Below, piece by piece: positions 34,914-43,455 of a stretch of 64,000 nt of DNA. The notes beneath the pieces were generated by a model that was given only the letters and a program-made list of their open reading frames with translations, ran no database searches and had not been told where the DNA came from. The translations under genes and the position numbers were made by a program. The stretch comes from a virus. Location of the stretch: IMG/VR virus record IMGVR_UViG_3300021197_001995, positions 62,001-126,000 of that record, one strand, 5' to 3'. The stretch's first letter is position 1, and every line of letters starts with the position of its first letter.

Positions 34914-35979
34914 ATTCAAAGATTATGAAAATCTACTTTCGCAATACTCCTTGGCGTGGAAACACTCCCCAATTTTAAATGATGAAAACTACAGATACCT
35001 ATTCTTATCATCGAAGAACGAGGATTTGTCTCTGTTTTCACGAACTCAAGATAGTTATGGAGAACTTAAACAGGTACTCGAAGCTCAAAGAAGAGCATCG
35101 CTTACGGCGAAGATAGATCTAGAAGAGAAATGTTTCCTTGACGTATTGCCGACCCATCAACTCTCCAAGTGGTTCGAGTTGCGAGAGGACGCCTTGCAGA
35201 ATCTTTACAACGAGAAGCAACAAGAAGACGACTATGACATTCTACACAAGGCCCACGTCCTAACTTCGGAGATCGCTCATCAGGATTTAATGTTCGAGGG
35301 CAAGAAAGGCAGAGTTCAATACAACATCTTCGGCTCGGCAACAGGAAGACTAACCACCAAGAAAGGTTCAGTACCCATCATGACTCTAAAGAAGGAAGAT
35401 AGGCATAAAATTACCCCTCAGAACGATGCTTTCGTGGAACTAGACTTAAACGCTGCAGAGATACGTACGTTAATGGCTCTATCAGGCCGAGAACAGCCGC
35501 AGGAGGACATTCACGAGTGGGTCGTGGAGAATGTGTTCAATGGAGAGATAGAACGCTCTAAAGCGAAGGTAGAGTTATTTGCATGGCTGTATAACCCTTC
35601 AAGTTCAAAATCCCAATTCGACAAATTTTTTTCTCGGCAAATTTTTCGAGATTTTTTTGCCCCTGGAAACCAGACGCTGAAAACCCCATTTGGTAGAGTC
35701 TTGGCGGTAGACGAAAGAAAAGCGCAAAATTACTTGCTTCAATCGACGACTTCTGATATAGTTATACAAAACGCATACAAGATTATGAAGATGCTAAAGG
35801 GCAAAAGGTCCAAAATAGCGTTTACACTGCACGATTCGATTATTATTGACATGTGCAAAAAAGATGCTATAATGTTAAAAGAAATAAAAAAACAATTCGA
35901 AGAAACGCCATGGGGCCCTTTCCTGAGTACGTGCAATGTAGGGAAAAACTTTGGAAACTTAAAGGAGCTAAAGATTTGA
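34846..35979 (+). CDS. Minimal family A DNA polymerase-like protein
   Basis: 377 residues, about a third of E. coli Pol I and far below the ~600 of a Klenow fragment. All core polymerase motifs are visible: 'GSATGRLTT' at 163-171 (Pol I TATGRL), motif A 'LDLNAAEIRTL' with Asp200, motif B R237-x3-K241-x3-F-x3-Y249 (Gly replaced by Asn250), and motif C 'LHDSIIID' with His329-Asp330. No 3'-5' or 5'-3' exonuclease domain and a reduced thumb (residues 1-150). T4 uses a family B enzyme instead. It could be an accessory gap-filling or translesion polymerase. Start overlaps the upstream gene by 68 bases. Confidence 0.8.
   Translation: MKILQTLDINNKCQGIYHSCEFKFKDYENLLSQYSLAWKHSPILNDENYRYLFLSSKNEDLSLFSRTQDSYGELKQVLEAQRRASLTAKIDLEEKCFLDVLPTHQLSKWFELREDALQNLYNEKQQEDDYDILHKAHVLTSEIAHQDLMFEGKKGRVQYNIFGSATGRLTTKKGSVPIMTLKKEDRHKITPQNDAFVELDLNAAEIRTLMALSGREQPQEDIHEWVVENVFNGEIERSKAKVELFAWLYNPSSSKSQFDKFFSRQIFRDFFAPGNQTLKTPFGRVLAVDERKAQNYLLQSTTSDIVIQNAYKIMKMLKGKRSKIAFTLHDSIIIDMCKKDAIMLKEIKKQFEETPWGPFLSTCNVGKNFGNLKELKI
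35846..35873 (+). promoter_or_regulatory. Consensus sigma-70 promoter inside polymerase gene
   Basis: TTGACA and TATAAT, both perfect, 16 bases apart, in the 3' end of the polymerase-like gene. Predicted start near 35880, about 95 bases before the FtsZ-like gene. Confidence 0.7.
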
Positions 35980-36833
35980 AAACAATTTTGGGCATAGGTA
36001 CAGCAGGAAGTAATGTTGTGCGCCAACTCGGAGAATATAAAACATACAAGCCGTATACGATTTGCACAGAAAATCAAAAAACTACGAAATACCATTTCAA
36101 TTTACCATCACTCGACGGACCAGAAGAGTATGAAGAAATGAACATGTCAAAGCTAACCAAATGGTTGGGTACAATCGAAAAAAGCTGCACAGTTTTTATC
36201 TGTGGAGCATCTAATTCATCGGGTATTACGTTACGAGCGCTCCACTCTCTGCACCAAAGAGGTGTAAAAATGGAAGTTGTGTATTTTATGCCTGAAACCG
36301 AGGTGTTATCTGAAGAGAAGACCCTGCAAGAACGCGCTTGTCGTGGTATTCTGCAAAATTATGCGCGCAGCGGCTTATTTGAAAAAATCTGTCTCGTATC
36401 CAACCTTCGGTTGGAGGAGATAGCGGGATCAACGAACGTATTTGACTACTATAGCCAAATAAACCATGTGTTTACAAGCACTTACTACATGATGGATGTC
36501 TTTAGGAACACAAAGCCGATTACATCCACATTTAAGCGACCAAAGGAATCTTGCCGGATTACCACTATCGGACTGGGATCATTAGAGAAAGACGATTTAA
36601 TGTTTTTTCCTTGCAATCGAGAGGTAGAAGTGGTATACTATTATGGTATCAACGAAGAAAAGTTAAAGACGGAAGAAAACTTATTCAGAACAATAACCAA
36701 CAAGGTAAAATCAAGAATCACCGATGAAACAAAGGTTTCGTTTGGGATTTATCCAACACAATACGAAGATGACTACATTTACGTGGAATACTTCTCACCA
36801 AAAATTCAACAAATAGTTGTTGACACAGAATAG
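35976..36833 (+). CDS. FtsZ/tubulin-like protein, divergent
   Basis: TTG at 35976 has AAGGAGC seven bases upstream and overlaps the polymerase stop; a frame from GTG 35853 would overlap far more. 285 residues. 'LGIGTAGSNVVRQL' at residues 5-18 matches the FtsZ start (GxGGxGxNAV). A strand then 'FICGASNSSGITLRAL' near 74 sits where FtsZ has GGGTGTG, and 'QERACRGILQNYARSGLFEK' plus a following 'CLVSN' resembles FtsZ between its T5 loop and 'VIPN'. The C-terminal half contains 'VSFGIYPTQYEDDYIYVEYF', like the FtsZ activation domain. The signature loop is degenerate and no clear catalytic T7 Asp is seen, so GTP hydrolysis is doubtful. Confidence 0.5.
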   Translation: MKTILGIGTAGSNVVRQLGEYKTYKPYTICTENQKTTKYHFNLPSLDGPEEYEEMNMSKLTKWLGTIEKSCTVFICGASNSSGITLRALHSLHQRGVKMEVVYFMPETEVLSEEKTLQERACRGILQNYARSGLFEKICLVSNLRLEEIAGSTNVFDYYSQINHVFTSTYYMMDVFRNTKPITSTFKRPKESCRITTIGLGSLEKDDLMFFPCNREVEVVYYYGINEEKLKTEENLFRTITNKVKSRITDETKVSFGIYPTQYEDDYIYVEYFSPKIQQIVVDTE

Positions 36834-36848
36834 AAAATATAGTATTAT
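36820..36848 (+). promoter_or_regulatory. Sigma-70 promoter of gp32 gene
   Basis: TTGACA and TATTAT, 17 apart, overlapping the end of the FtsZ-like gene; ATG of gp32 is 80 bases further, leaving a leader of about 73 bases. Confidence 0.8.
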
Positions 36849-36928
36849 ATAAACAGTTGGTCAGGATATTTGCTGACCTGCTATAGCCAAACGTGCAAAA
36901 AAGCAACATACCATAGGAGGTAATAACA

Positions 36929-37687
36929 ATGGCAATTAATTTAGACGCTATGAAAGCGAAACTCGATAAACTTAACGGAAAGGGAGACGGAAAGAAGAAT
37001 TTCTGGCGCCCAGAGGACGGAGAAAGCAACATCCGTATCGTTTCCACGAAGGACGGCGACCCGTTCAAGGAAAAGTATTTCCACTATGGCGTGGGAGGTC
37101 AATCCTTCCTTTGTCCGAAGAGAAACTTTGGAGATGACTGTCCAACCTGCAACTTTGCGAACAAGTTGTGGAACGAAGGGACAGAGGATAGCAAGAGACA
37201 AGCAAAGGAGATGTTCGCAAAGCAACGCTTCTTTTCACCGGTTCTTGTCCGGGGGGAAGAGGATCAAGGAATCCGAGTCTGGGGATACGGCAAGATGGCT
37301 TATGAAAAGCTGCTAACGATCGTACTGGATCCGGATTATGGAGATATCACAGACCCAGAAACCGGCAACGACCTCAAGTTGATGTACGGAAAGCTTCCTG
37401 GTGCAAGTTTCCCTCGTACCGATATCCGACCTCGTCCTCGAAAGACTGCACTTTGTGACGATGCCGTCGGTGGAGACGAAAGATGCGCAGAGCTTTTGGA
37501 GACTATTCCAAACTTTGATGAAATCTTTGAACGTAAGACAACCGAAGAGGTTCAATCTATTATGGACCAGTTCCTCTCAGGAGAGTCAGGAAACGCCGAG
37601 GTTCAGAAGTTTGGAACTAACACCTCAACGCCAACTGGACCTACAGATACAGTGGAAGCAGCGTTTAACGACCTGTTGAACGCGTAG
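36929..37687 (+). CDS. 32: Single-stranded DNA-binding protein (gp32-like)
   Basis: Coats ssDNA and organises replication and recombination proteins. 252 residues against 301 in T4. N-terminal basic cooperativity segment 'MKAKLDKLNGKG', an OB-fold core with zinc ligands His52, Cys62, Cys71 and Cys74 ('CPKRNFGDDCPTC'; T4 has one His and three Cys in the same order), and a C-terminal acidic/hydrophobic tail. Own promoter and AGGAGGT site. UvsX follows after seven bases, so both are probably made together. Confidence 0.95.
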   Translation: MAINLDAMKAKLDKLNGKGDGKKNFWRPEDGESNIRIVSTKDGDPFKEKYFHYGVGGQSFLCPKRNFGDDCPTCNFANKLWNEGTEDSKRQAKEMFAKQRFFSPVLVRGEEDQGIRVWGYGKMAYEKLLTIVLDPDYGDITDPETGNDLKLMYGKLPGASFPRTDIRPRPRKTALCDDAVGGDERCAELLETIPNFDEIFERKTTEEVQSIMDQFLSGESGNAEVQKFGTNTSTPTGPTDTVEAAFNDLLNA

Positions 37688-37694
37688 GTGAAGA

Positions 37695-38828
37695 ATGGCA
37701 AAAGCTAAAGTTACCAAACTTAAAAAGGGCGCTTTAGATATTGCTTCTATTCGAGGCATTATCAACAAGAAAGCCGGTAGAGAAGTTGCTCACTCACTTC
37801 AGGATAATAATCCAACAGAGGTGAATGAGTGGATTCCTACTGGCTCACGATGGCTTGACGCCATCATTTGCAAGGGCAGACACGCTGGCATCCCTGTGGG
37901 TAAAATCTCAGAGATAGCCGGCCTTCCCGGTACTGGTAAGTCATTCTTGGCTGCCCAGATTGCTGGGAACGCTCAAAAGATGGGTATTGATGTAGTGTAC
38001 TTTGATTCAGAGTCCGCTATTGACCCTTCTTTTATGGAGCGCGCCGGTTGCGACTTAGACAGGCTTATGTATGTCCAAGCAGCATCTGTTGAGTTTGTCT
38101 TGGAAACCATCGAAGAACTACTAGCTACTGGTAACAAGTGGCTTTTCATTTGGGACTCTTTGGCTCTTACGCCCTCGATTTCTGATGTTGAAGGCGACTT
38201 CAATCCGCAGTCTTCTATGGCGGTAAAGCCTAGAATCTTGGCTAAGGGAATGTCTAAGTTGACTATCCCCATCGCTGATGCAAACGCTACTTTTCTAGTC
38301 CTCAATCAGTTGAAGACTAACCTAGGAGCGAGAACGCCAGCCCAAGCCATGACTGAACCATACACGACCCCAGGTGGAAAGGCTATGATTTATGCTTATT
38401 CACTTCGTGTTTGGCTCACCGCAAGAAAAGCCAAAGCTAGTTTCATCGTTGATGACAATGGTTTCCGCATTGGATCTGAAGTAAAGGTAAAGTTAGAGAA
38501 GTCTCGTTTCGGGACTCACGGCCGAACCTGCAACTTCAAGATCCTGTGGGGAGATGATGCTGTTGGTGTCCAAGATGAAGAAAGTTGGTTCGATGCAATC
38601 CAAATCTCTGAAAGACTTGAACAGTCTGGTGCATGGTTTACGCTAATCCACAATGATGGGTCTAAGGAAAAGTTCCAGCGCAAACAATGGGTCACTAAAC
38701 TTGAGAGTGAAAAATTCAGAGAAAGTGTCTTGACTATTATTGAAGAAGATGTTATTATGAAGTTCAAGAATAGAGAAGGCAACGCAGGCGACTTCTACGA
38801 GCCGGATGAAATTCCGACCGAAGAGTAG
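37695..38828 (+). CDS. uvsX: RecA-like recombinase UvsX
   Basis: ATP-dependent strand-exchange protein for recombination-dependent replication and repair. 377 residues (T4 UvsX 391). Walker A 'GLPGTGKS' at 76-83, catalytic-Glu region 'VVYFDSESAIDPSF' near 98, Walker B 'LFIWDSLAL' near 148, and L2-like 'LNQLKTNLG...TTPGGKA' near 205-235. Acidic C-terminus. Paired with gp32, its usual partner. Ends 11 bases before a terminator. Confidence 0.95.
   Translation: MAKAKVTKLKKGALDIASIRGIINKKAGREVAHSLQDNNPTEVNEWIPTGSRWLDAIICKGRHAGIPVGKISEIAGLPGTGKSFLAAQIAGNAQKMGIDVVYFDSESAIDPSFMERAGCDLDRLMYVQAASVEFVLETIEELLATGNKWLFIWDSLALTPSISDVEGDFNPQSSMAVKPRILAKGMSKLTIPIADANATFLVLNQLKTNLGARTPAQAMTEPYTTPGGKAMIYAYSLRVWLTARKAKASFIVDDNGFRIGSEVKVKLEKSRFGTHGRTCNFKILWGDDAVGVQDEESWFDAIQISERLEQSGAWFTLIHNDGSKEKFQRKQWVTKLESEKFRESVLTIIEEDVIMKFKNREGNAGDFYEPDEIPTEE
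38730..38758 (+). promoter_or_regulatory. Possible promoter inside uvsX
   Basis: TTGACT and TATTAT separated by 17 bases, within the last 100 bases of uvsX. Predicted start near 38765, about 75 bases before the terminator at 38839, so it would make a short RNA or a read-through message for RNase H. Confidence 0.4.
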
Positions 38829-38838
38829 CCATCACACA

Positions 38839-38865
38839 GCCCGCCTCTTCTGGCGGGCTTTTTTT
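38839..38865 (+). terminator. Intrinsic terminator after uvsX
   Basis: GCCCGCC / GGCGGGC around TCTTCT, followed by seven T. Same stem as at 23039. Confidence 0.93.
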
Positions 38866-38877
38866 ATGGAGAATAGT

Positions 38878-39840
38878 ATGAAGAGAGTAATGATAGTAGA
38901 CGCGTACAACCAGTTCATCCGCGGATACATAGTAGACCCCAGCAAGAACCCAAACGGCTCCCCAATCGGCGGAATCAGGACTTTTATTAACATTTTTAAT
39001 AAGTTGACGAGAGAGATTAAACCGGATCTGTTGGTGTTGGTTTGGGACGGCAAAGGCGGCTCTAAAAAACGGCGCTCAATGAACAAGAACTACAAGGGTG
39101 GGCGCAAACCACCCCGCACTAACTGGACCCAAGTTGGCATGGGTGAAGAGGAGATTCTAGACAATAAGGTATGGCAACAGATGAGAGTGATTGAATACCT
39201 CAATCAGACGCCAGTAATTCAATTTATGGAACCTTTAGTTGAGGCTGATGACGTAATTTCTTACGTCAAGAACACACCAATGTTCGACGAGTGGCAAAAG
39301 GTCATCGTTTCGGCTGATAAAGACTTTATTCAACTTTTGGACGACAAGACGATTTTGCATCGCCCTATCCAGAAAGAGTATCTAAATAAGAATAGTGTGG
39401 TGGATAAATTCGACATTCACCCTACTAATTTCGCACTGGCTCGAGCCATAGTGGGTGACTCCTCGGATAACCTACCAGGAGTACCTAGAGTGGGCCTTCC
39501 GACAGTAGCAAAGAAATTTCCTTTCTTAAAAGAAGAGAAGACACACTACTTAGATAGTATTCTAGAGGAATGCAACAAGCCGGAAAATAAACAAAAAGTG
39601 TATACAAACATTTTAGAATCAAAGGAGTTAATAGAAAACAATTATGATATTATGCAGCTATCTTCGCCAATGCTATCTATACAAGCCAAACAAGGGATCG
39701 ACGATACGTTTGAGCAGTATAAGCCACAGTACAATCAAACGGAAATGAGAAAAAGAATGCTCCAAGATGGAGTACTGACAGTTTCCACCACAGATCTCGA
39801 ACAAAGATTTAATCACATTATCACTTCCTTTTCAGAGTGA
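38878..39840 (+). CDS. rnh: RNase H / 5'-3' exonuclease (FEN family, T4 Rnh-like)
   Basis: Removes RNA primers from lagging-strand fragments. The ATG at 38878 follows TGGAGA; earlier in-frame starts lie within or before the terminator. 320 residues (T4 305). N-terminal 'MIVDAYNQFIRGY' with the first metal Asp, 'LVWDGKGGSKKRR' near 60, 'PLVEADDVISYV' near 120, 'VSADKDFIQLL' near 143, and helix-hairpin-helix-like 'GDSSDNLPGVPRVGLPTV' near 198. All FEN-type acidic motifs seem present. Confidence 0.93.
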   Translation: MKRVMIVDAYNQFIRGYIVDPSKNPNGSPIGGIRTFINIFNKLTREIKPDLLVLVWDGKGGSKKRRSMNKNYKGGRKPPRTNWTQVGMGEEEILDNKVWQQMRVIEYLNQTPVIQFMEPLVEADDVISYVKNTPMFDEWQKVIVSADKDFIQLLDDKTILHRPIQKEYLNKNSVVDKFDIHPTNFALARAIVGDSSDNLPGVPRVGLPTVAKKFPFLKEEKTHYLDSILEECNKPENKQKVYTNILESKELIENNYDIMQLSSPMLSIQAKQGIDDTFEQYKPQYNQTEMRKRMLQDGVLTVSTTDLEQRFNHIITSFSE

Positions 39841-39858
39841 AATCTGTTATTATATACT
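39830..39858 (+). promoter_or_regulatory. Weak promoter-like sequence before gp41 gene
   Basis: TATACT at 39853 with a poor -35 (TTTCAG, 17 upstream). ATG 39877 follows. Confidence 0.25.
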
Positions 39859-39876
39859 AGAAGAAAAGGAATAGAG

Positions 39877-41271
39877 ATGGATCAGGAAAAGAACTTTTCA
39901 AAGTTCGGAAAAACATTCCAAGAAGACCTCTGTCATTTAATATTAAATGATAGAAGCTTTGCTGACCAGATGTTTGAGGTTTTAGACCTCGGGTTTCTGG
40001 AGCTTAAGCATTTAAGGGTTTTCATTGGAAAGATAAAGGAGTATAGGAAAAGGTATGGAGTTCACCCCACATCTAACATCATGCATTCCATCATACGGAC
40101 AGGTTTGGATGCAGAGCCCGAATCAGTCAAGGTGCGAATCAGAGAGTACTATGCCCGCGTCCTGGCCAATGGTCAAATACCAGAATCTTCTGACTACATC
40201 AAGGACACTGCTCTCGATTTTTGCAAAAAACAAAAACTCAAAGAAGCATTAATTAAATCAGTTGAGTTAATCAAGTCATCTTCATTTGACGATGTGTCTA
40301 GGGTTATCGATGAAGCTTTAAAGTTGGGATCTGATAACACGTTGGGTTACGACTATTTGGTGGACTTCGAGCAGCGATTCGTCAAAAAAGCCAGGAACCC
40401 AATCTCCACAGGGTGGCGAGACATTGATGACATAGCAAAGGGAGGCTTAGGAAAAGGTGAACTTGGTGTTGTTGTTGCTCCTACTGGTGCTGGTAAGTCA
40501 ATGGTACTTGTCCATCTCGGGGCCCAAGCCCTCAAGCAGGGAAAGAATGTACTCCATTATACTTTGGAACTTGCTGATACTATTGTCGCTGGCCGTTACG
40601 ATTCTGCTATTACTGGCGTGGAACTTAAGAACCTAACAGTATTTAAAGAAAAGATCTACGATGAAATCAAAGAAATTCAGGGAAAACTGATAGTAAAGGA
40701 GTATCCAACTCGTAGTGCTAGTATCCAAACAATAAAAAACCACGTTGAGAAGCTAAAACGACGAGATTTCGCCCCAGACATGATCATCGTTGACTACGGA
40801 GACCTAATTCGGCCAGAAAACGGCGGAAAAGATGAGAAAAGACATCAACTCGAAACTATTTACGAAGAGTTGAGGGGAATCGCCCAAATTTGCGAGTGTC
40901 CACTGTGGACAGCATCGCAAACTAACCGGTCTGGTCTCAACGCAGAAGTGATCACCATGGAATCAATCTCGGAGGCATTTAACAAGTGTTTCGTCGCAGA
41001 TTTTATCTTCACCGTTTCGCGAACAGTTGAAGACAAAAACACAAACACTGGCCGAATTTTTGTTGCAAAGAACAGAAACGGCCCTGATGGACTCGTGTAT
41101 CCTCTATTTATGGATACAAGTAACGTAAAGATAAAGGTTTTGCCAAAAACCGGCGAAACTGTTAATGAAATAATACAAAAATCTTCTGCAACGAGGTTGG
41201 TTAACCTCAAAGAGAAGTACGCGGCATTCAAAAAAGAAGGAGGAAAGAATCAAAATGGAATTGTCAAATAG
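39877..41271 (+). CDS. 41: Replicative DNA helicase (gp41/DnaB-like)
   Basis: Hexameric 5'-3' helicase at the fork. 464 residues (T4 gp41 475). N-terminal helical domain to ~165, then a RecA-type core: 'STGWRDIDDIAKGGLGKGEL' near 178, Walker A 'APTGAGKS' near 201, 'HYTLELADTIVAGRYDS' near 229, Walker B 'MIIVDYGDLI' near 302 and 'ASQTNRSG' near 345. Its last 17 bases overlap the reductase gene. No separate primase (gp61) is in the window. Confidence 0.93.
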   Translation: MDQEKNFSKFGKTFQEDLCHLILNDRSFADQMFEVLDLGFLELKHLRVFIGKIKEYRKRYGVHPTSNIMHSIIRTGLDAEPESVKVRIREYYARVLANGQIPESSDYIKDTALDFCKKQKLKEALIKSVELIKSSSFDDVSRVIDEALKLGSDNTLGYDYLVDFEQRFVKKARNPISTGWRDIDDIAKGGLGKGELGVVVAPTGAGKSMVLVHLGAQALKQGKNVLHYTLELADTIVAGRYDSAITGVELKNLTVFKEKIYDEIKEIQGKLIVKEYPTRSASIQTIKNHVEKLKRRDFAPDMIIVDYGDLIRPENGGKDEKRHQLETIYEELRGIAQICECPLWTASQTNRSGLNAEVITMESISEAFNKCFVADFIFTVSRTVEDKNTNTGRIFVAKNRNGPDGLVYPLFMDTSNVKIKVLPKTGETVNEIIQKSSATRLVNLKEKYAAFKKEGGKNQNGIVK

Positions 41272-43117
41272 AATCTTGTCAGAAATCACAGTACACATGA
41301 AGTACGCCCGGTACCTGGATGATAAAAAGAGAAGGGAAACGTGGGAGGAACTAGTAACTAGGAACATGAACATGCACCTTAAGAAATTTCCCGAGATGGA
41401 ACTTCAGATCGTAAAAGCTTATAAGAAGGTTTTCGAGAAAAAAGTTCTCCCTTCTATGAGATCTATGCAGTTTGGTGGAAAGCCAATTGAAGTAGCACCC
41501 AACAGAATCTTTAACTGCGCATTTATGCCAGCAGACGATTGGCGATGCTTCGGTGAAGCAATGTTTCTTCTGTTGGGGGGGACGGGTGTAGGATATTCCG
41601 TGCAAAAACATCATGTTGAAAAGTTGCCTGAGATTACTCGGCCAAACATGAACAGAACACGTAGATTTCTCGTAAATGATTCCATTGAAGGGTGGGCAGA
41701 CGCAGTGAAAGCACTCGTTCGCTCTTATTTCCAGGGCGGTTCGCACCTTCGTTTTGACTTTACAGATATCCGACCAAAAGGCGCCGCCCTTGTGACTTCA
41801 GGTGGTAAAGCACCAGGTCCTCAGCCACTTCGAGAGTGTCTGGTAAAACTAGAAGGCATGTTGGTTCATAAAGAGAATGGAGACAAGCTATCGCCCATCG
41901 AAGTGCATGACATGATCTGCCACATCGCAGACGCAGTACTCGCAGGCGGCATCAGAAGAGCGGCTTTAATCTCTTTGTTTTCAGCAGACGATGAAGACAT
42001 GATTGCTGCAAAAACAGGAAACTGGTGGGAAACCAACCCACAACGAGGAAGAGCTAATAACTCGGTTGTATTGCTTCGCCACAAGATTGACAAAGAGTAT
42101 TTTATGGGACTTTGGGACAGAGTAAAGGCTTCCGGCGCCGGCGAGCCTGGTTTTTATTTTTCGAATGATAAAGACTGGGGCACTAACCCTTGCTGTGAGA
42201 TTGGTTTACGCCCATACCAATTCTGCAACTTGACAGAAGTAAATGTATCTAATGTGGAATCTCAAGAGGACCTCAACGAGAGAGTCAGGGCTGCAACCTT
42301 TATAGGAACGTTACAAGCTAGCTATACAGATTTCCACTATCTTCGTGATATATGGCGCAGAACGACAGAAAAGGACGCGCTAATAGGTGTATCCATGACT
42401 GGTATTGCCTCTGGCGCTGTTTTGGAGCTTGACATGAAAGAGGCAGCAAAGTGTGTAAAAACAGAAAACGACCGCGTTGCGAAGCTGATTGACATAAGAC
42501 CGGCAGCACGTACAACCTGTGTCAAACCCGCGGGCACCACTAGTCTGACACTCGGTACGTCATCCGGAATTCACGCTTGGCACAATGAGCATTACATTAG
42601 AAGAATAAGGGTTGGAAAAAACGAACCAATCTATTCTTACCTAGAGATGAATCACCAGGAATTAGTCGAAGACGAATATTTCAGCCCCCATACAACGGCC
42701 GTTATCTCCATTCCGCAAAAAGCTCCTGACGGCTCCATCATGAGAACAGAGTCAGCACTACAGTTGCTCAAGAGGGTAAAGCATGTTACTGATGAGTGGG
42801 TGAAGCCAGGCTTCCGCAAGGGACAAAACACTCACAACATTTCAGCAACTGTATCAATAAAAGAAGCAGAGTGGGCAGACGTGGGTGAGTGGATGTGGGA
42901 GAATAGAGCTAGTTACAACGGCCTGTCTGTCCTGCCTTACGACGGAGGGTCCTATACCCAAGCACCCTTTGAAGACTGCTCTAAGGAGACTTATGAAGCA
43001 ATGATGGCATCACTAAGCAGCATTGATCTTACCAGGGTGACTGAATCGGAAGACAACACAAACCTTTCTGGCGAGATTGCCTGCGCCGGCGGCGCCTGCG
43101 AAATAAAATTTGTTTAA
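41255..43117 (+). CDS. nrdJ: Class II (B12-dependent) ribonucleotide reductase
   Basis: Makes deoxynucleotides using adenosylcobalamin, without oxygen or an NrdB subunit. 620 residues, the length of the monomeric triphosphate reductases. 'LLLGGTGVGYSVQKHHVEKLP' (shortened: GGTGVGYS near residue 108), active-site region 'NPCCEIGLRPYQFCNLTEVN' near 310, 'TTCVKPAGTTSLTLGTSSG' near 415 and the C-terminal redox Cys pair 'CAGGACEIKF'. Overlaps gp41 by 17 bases. The glutaredoxin at 60627 could reduce it. T4 uses a class I enzyme instead. Confidence 0.9.
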   Translation: MELSNRILSEITVHMKYARYLDDKKRRETWEELVTRNMNMHLKKFPEMELQIVKAYKKVFEKKVLPSMRSMQFGGKPIEVAPNRIFNCAFMPADDWRCFGEAMFLLLGGTGVGYSVQKHHVEKLPEITRPNMNRTRRFLVNDSIEGWADAVKALVRSYFQGGSHLRFDFTDIRPKGAALVTSGGKAPGPQPLRECLVKLEGMLVHKENGDKLSPIEVHDMICHIADAVLAGGIRRAALISLFSADDEDMIAAKTGNWWETNPQRGRANNSVVLLRHKIDKEYFMGLWDRVKASGAGEPGFYFSNDKDWGTNPCCEIGLRPYQFCNLTEVNVSNVESQEDLNERVRAATFIGTLQASYTDFHYLRDIWRRTTEKDALIGVSMTGIASGAVLELDMKEAAKCVKTENDRVAKLIDIRPAARTTCVKPAGTTSLTLGTSSGIHAWHNEHYIRRIRVGKNEPIYSYLEMNHQELVEDEYFSPHTTAVISIPQKAPDGSIMRTESALQLLKRVKHVTDEWVKPGFRKGQNTHNISATVSIKEAEWADVGEWMWENRASYNGLSVLPYDGGSYTQAPFEDCSKETYEAMMASLSSIDLTRVTESEDNTNLSGEIACAGGACEIKFV

Positions 43118-43122
43118 AAGTG

Positions 43123-43151
43123 TTGACAAACCAAGTAAAATAGATTATTAT
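43123..43151 (+). promoter_or_regulatory. Sigma-70 promoter
   Basis: TTGACA and TATTAT, 17 bases apart, six bases after the nrdJ stop; start near 43158, 22 bases before ATG 43180. Confidence 0.8.
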
Positions 43152-43179
43152 TATAACACAACTCAGAAAAGGAGAAATA

Positions 43180-43455
43180 ATGAGTATTAACAGTAACCAA
43201 AAGAAATCAACAAAAGAAGAGCACCTCGCGAACTACATCAAGACGTTTGTAGCGCTTGAGGATGCGATGGAACCATTCAAGGAGCAGAGGAAAGATTTGC
43301 GCGAGTCCTACTCTGAGAACGGATGGCTCTCTAAAGAAGACATGCGACTGGCAGTCAAAGCCTATCGACTATACAAGTCAGAGACCGACATGGAGATCTT
43401 GACAGATTATGTAAACAAGTGTCAACGATCTATGGGGAGGTTCCCTGGTGCCTGA
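43180..43455 (+). CDS. Small helical protein, GapR/DUF2312-like (tentative)
   Basis: 91 residues, helical. 'ALEDAMEPFKEQRKDLRES' followed by 'GWLSKEDMRLAVKAYRLYK' resembles the spacing of GapR (DUF2312: Lys-rich helix, 'G-F-D-x-K-x-L-R-x-V-x-R-x-R-K'), an alphaproteobacterial protein that binds overtwisted DNA. The similarity is by eye only. First gene of a promoter unit with the GroES-like gene and thyX. Confidence 0.45.
   Translation: MSINSNQKKSTKEEHLANYIKTFVALEDAMEPFKEQRKDLRESYSENGWLSKEDMRLAVKAYRLYKSETDMEILTDYVNKCQRSMGRFPGA

Noticed and set aside
35853-35975. GTG start extending the FtsZ-like protein by 41 residues
   Set aside because: It would overlap the polymerase gene by 127 bases, begins upstream of the predicted transcript start, and the TTG at 35976 has a better ribosome site and places the FtsZ-like motif at the N-terminus.
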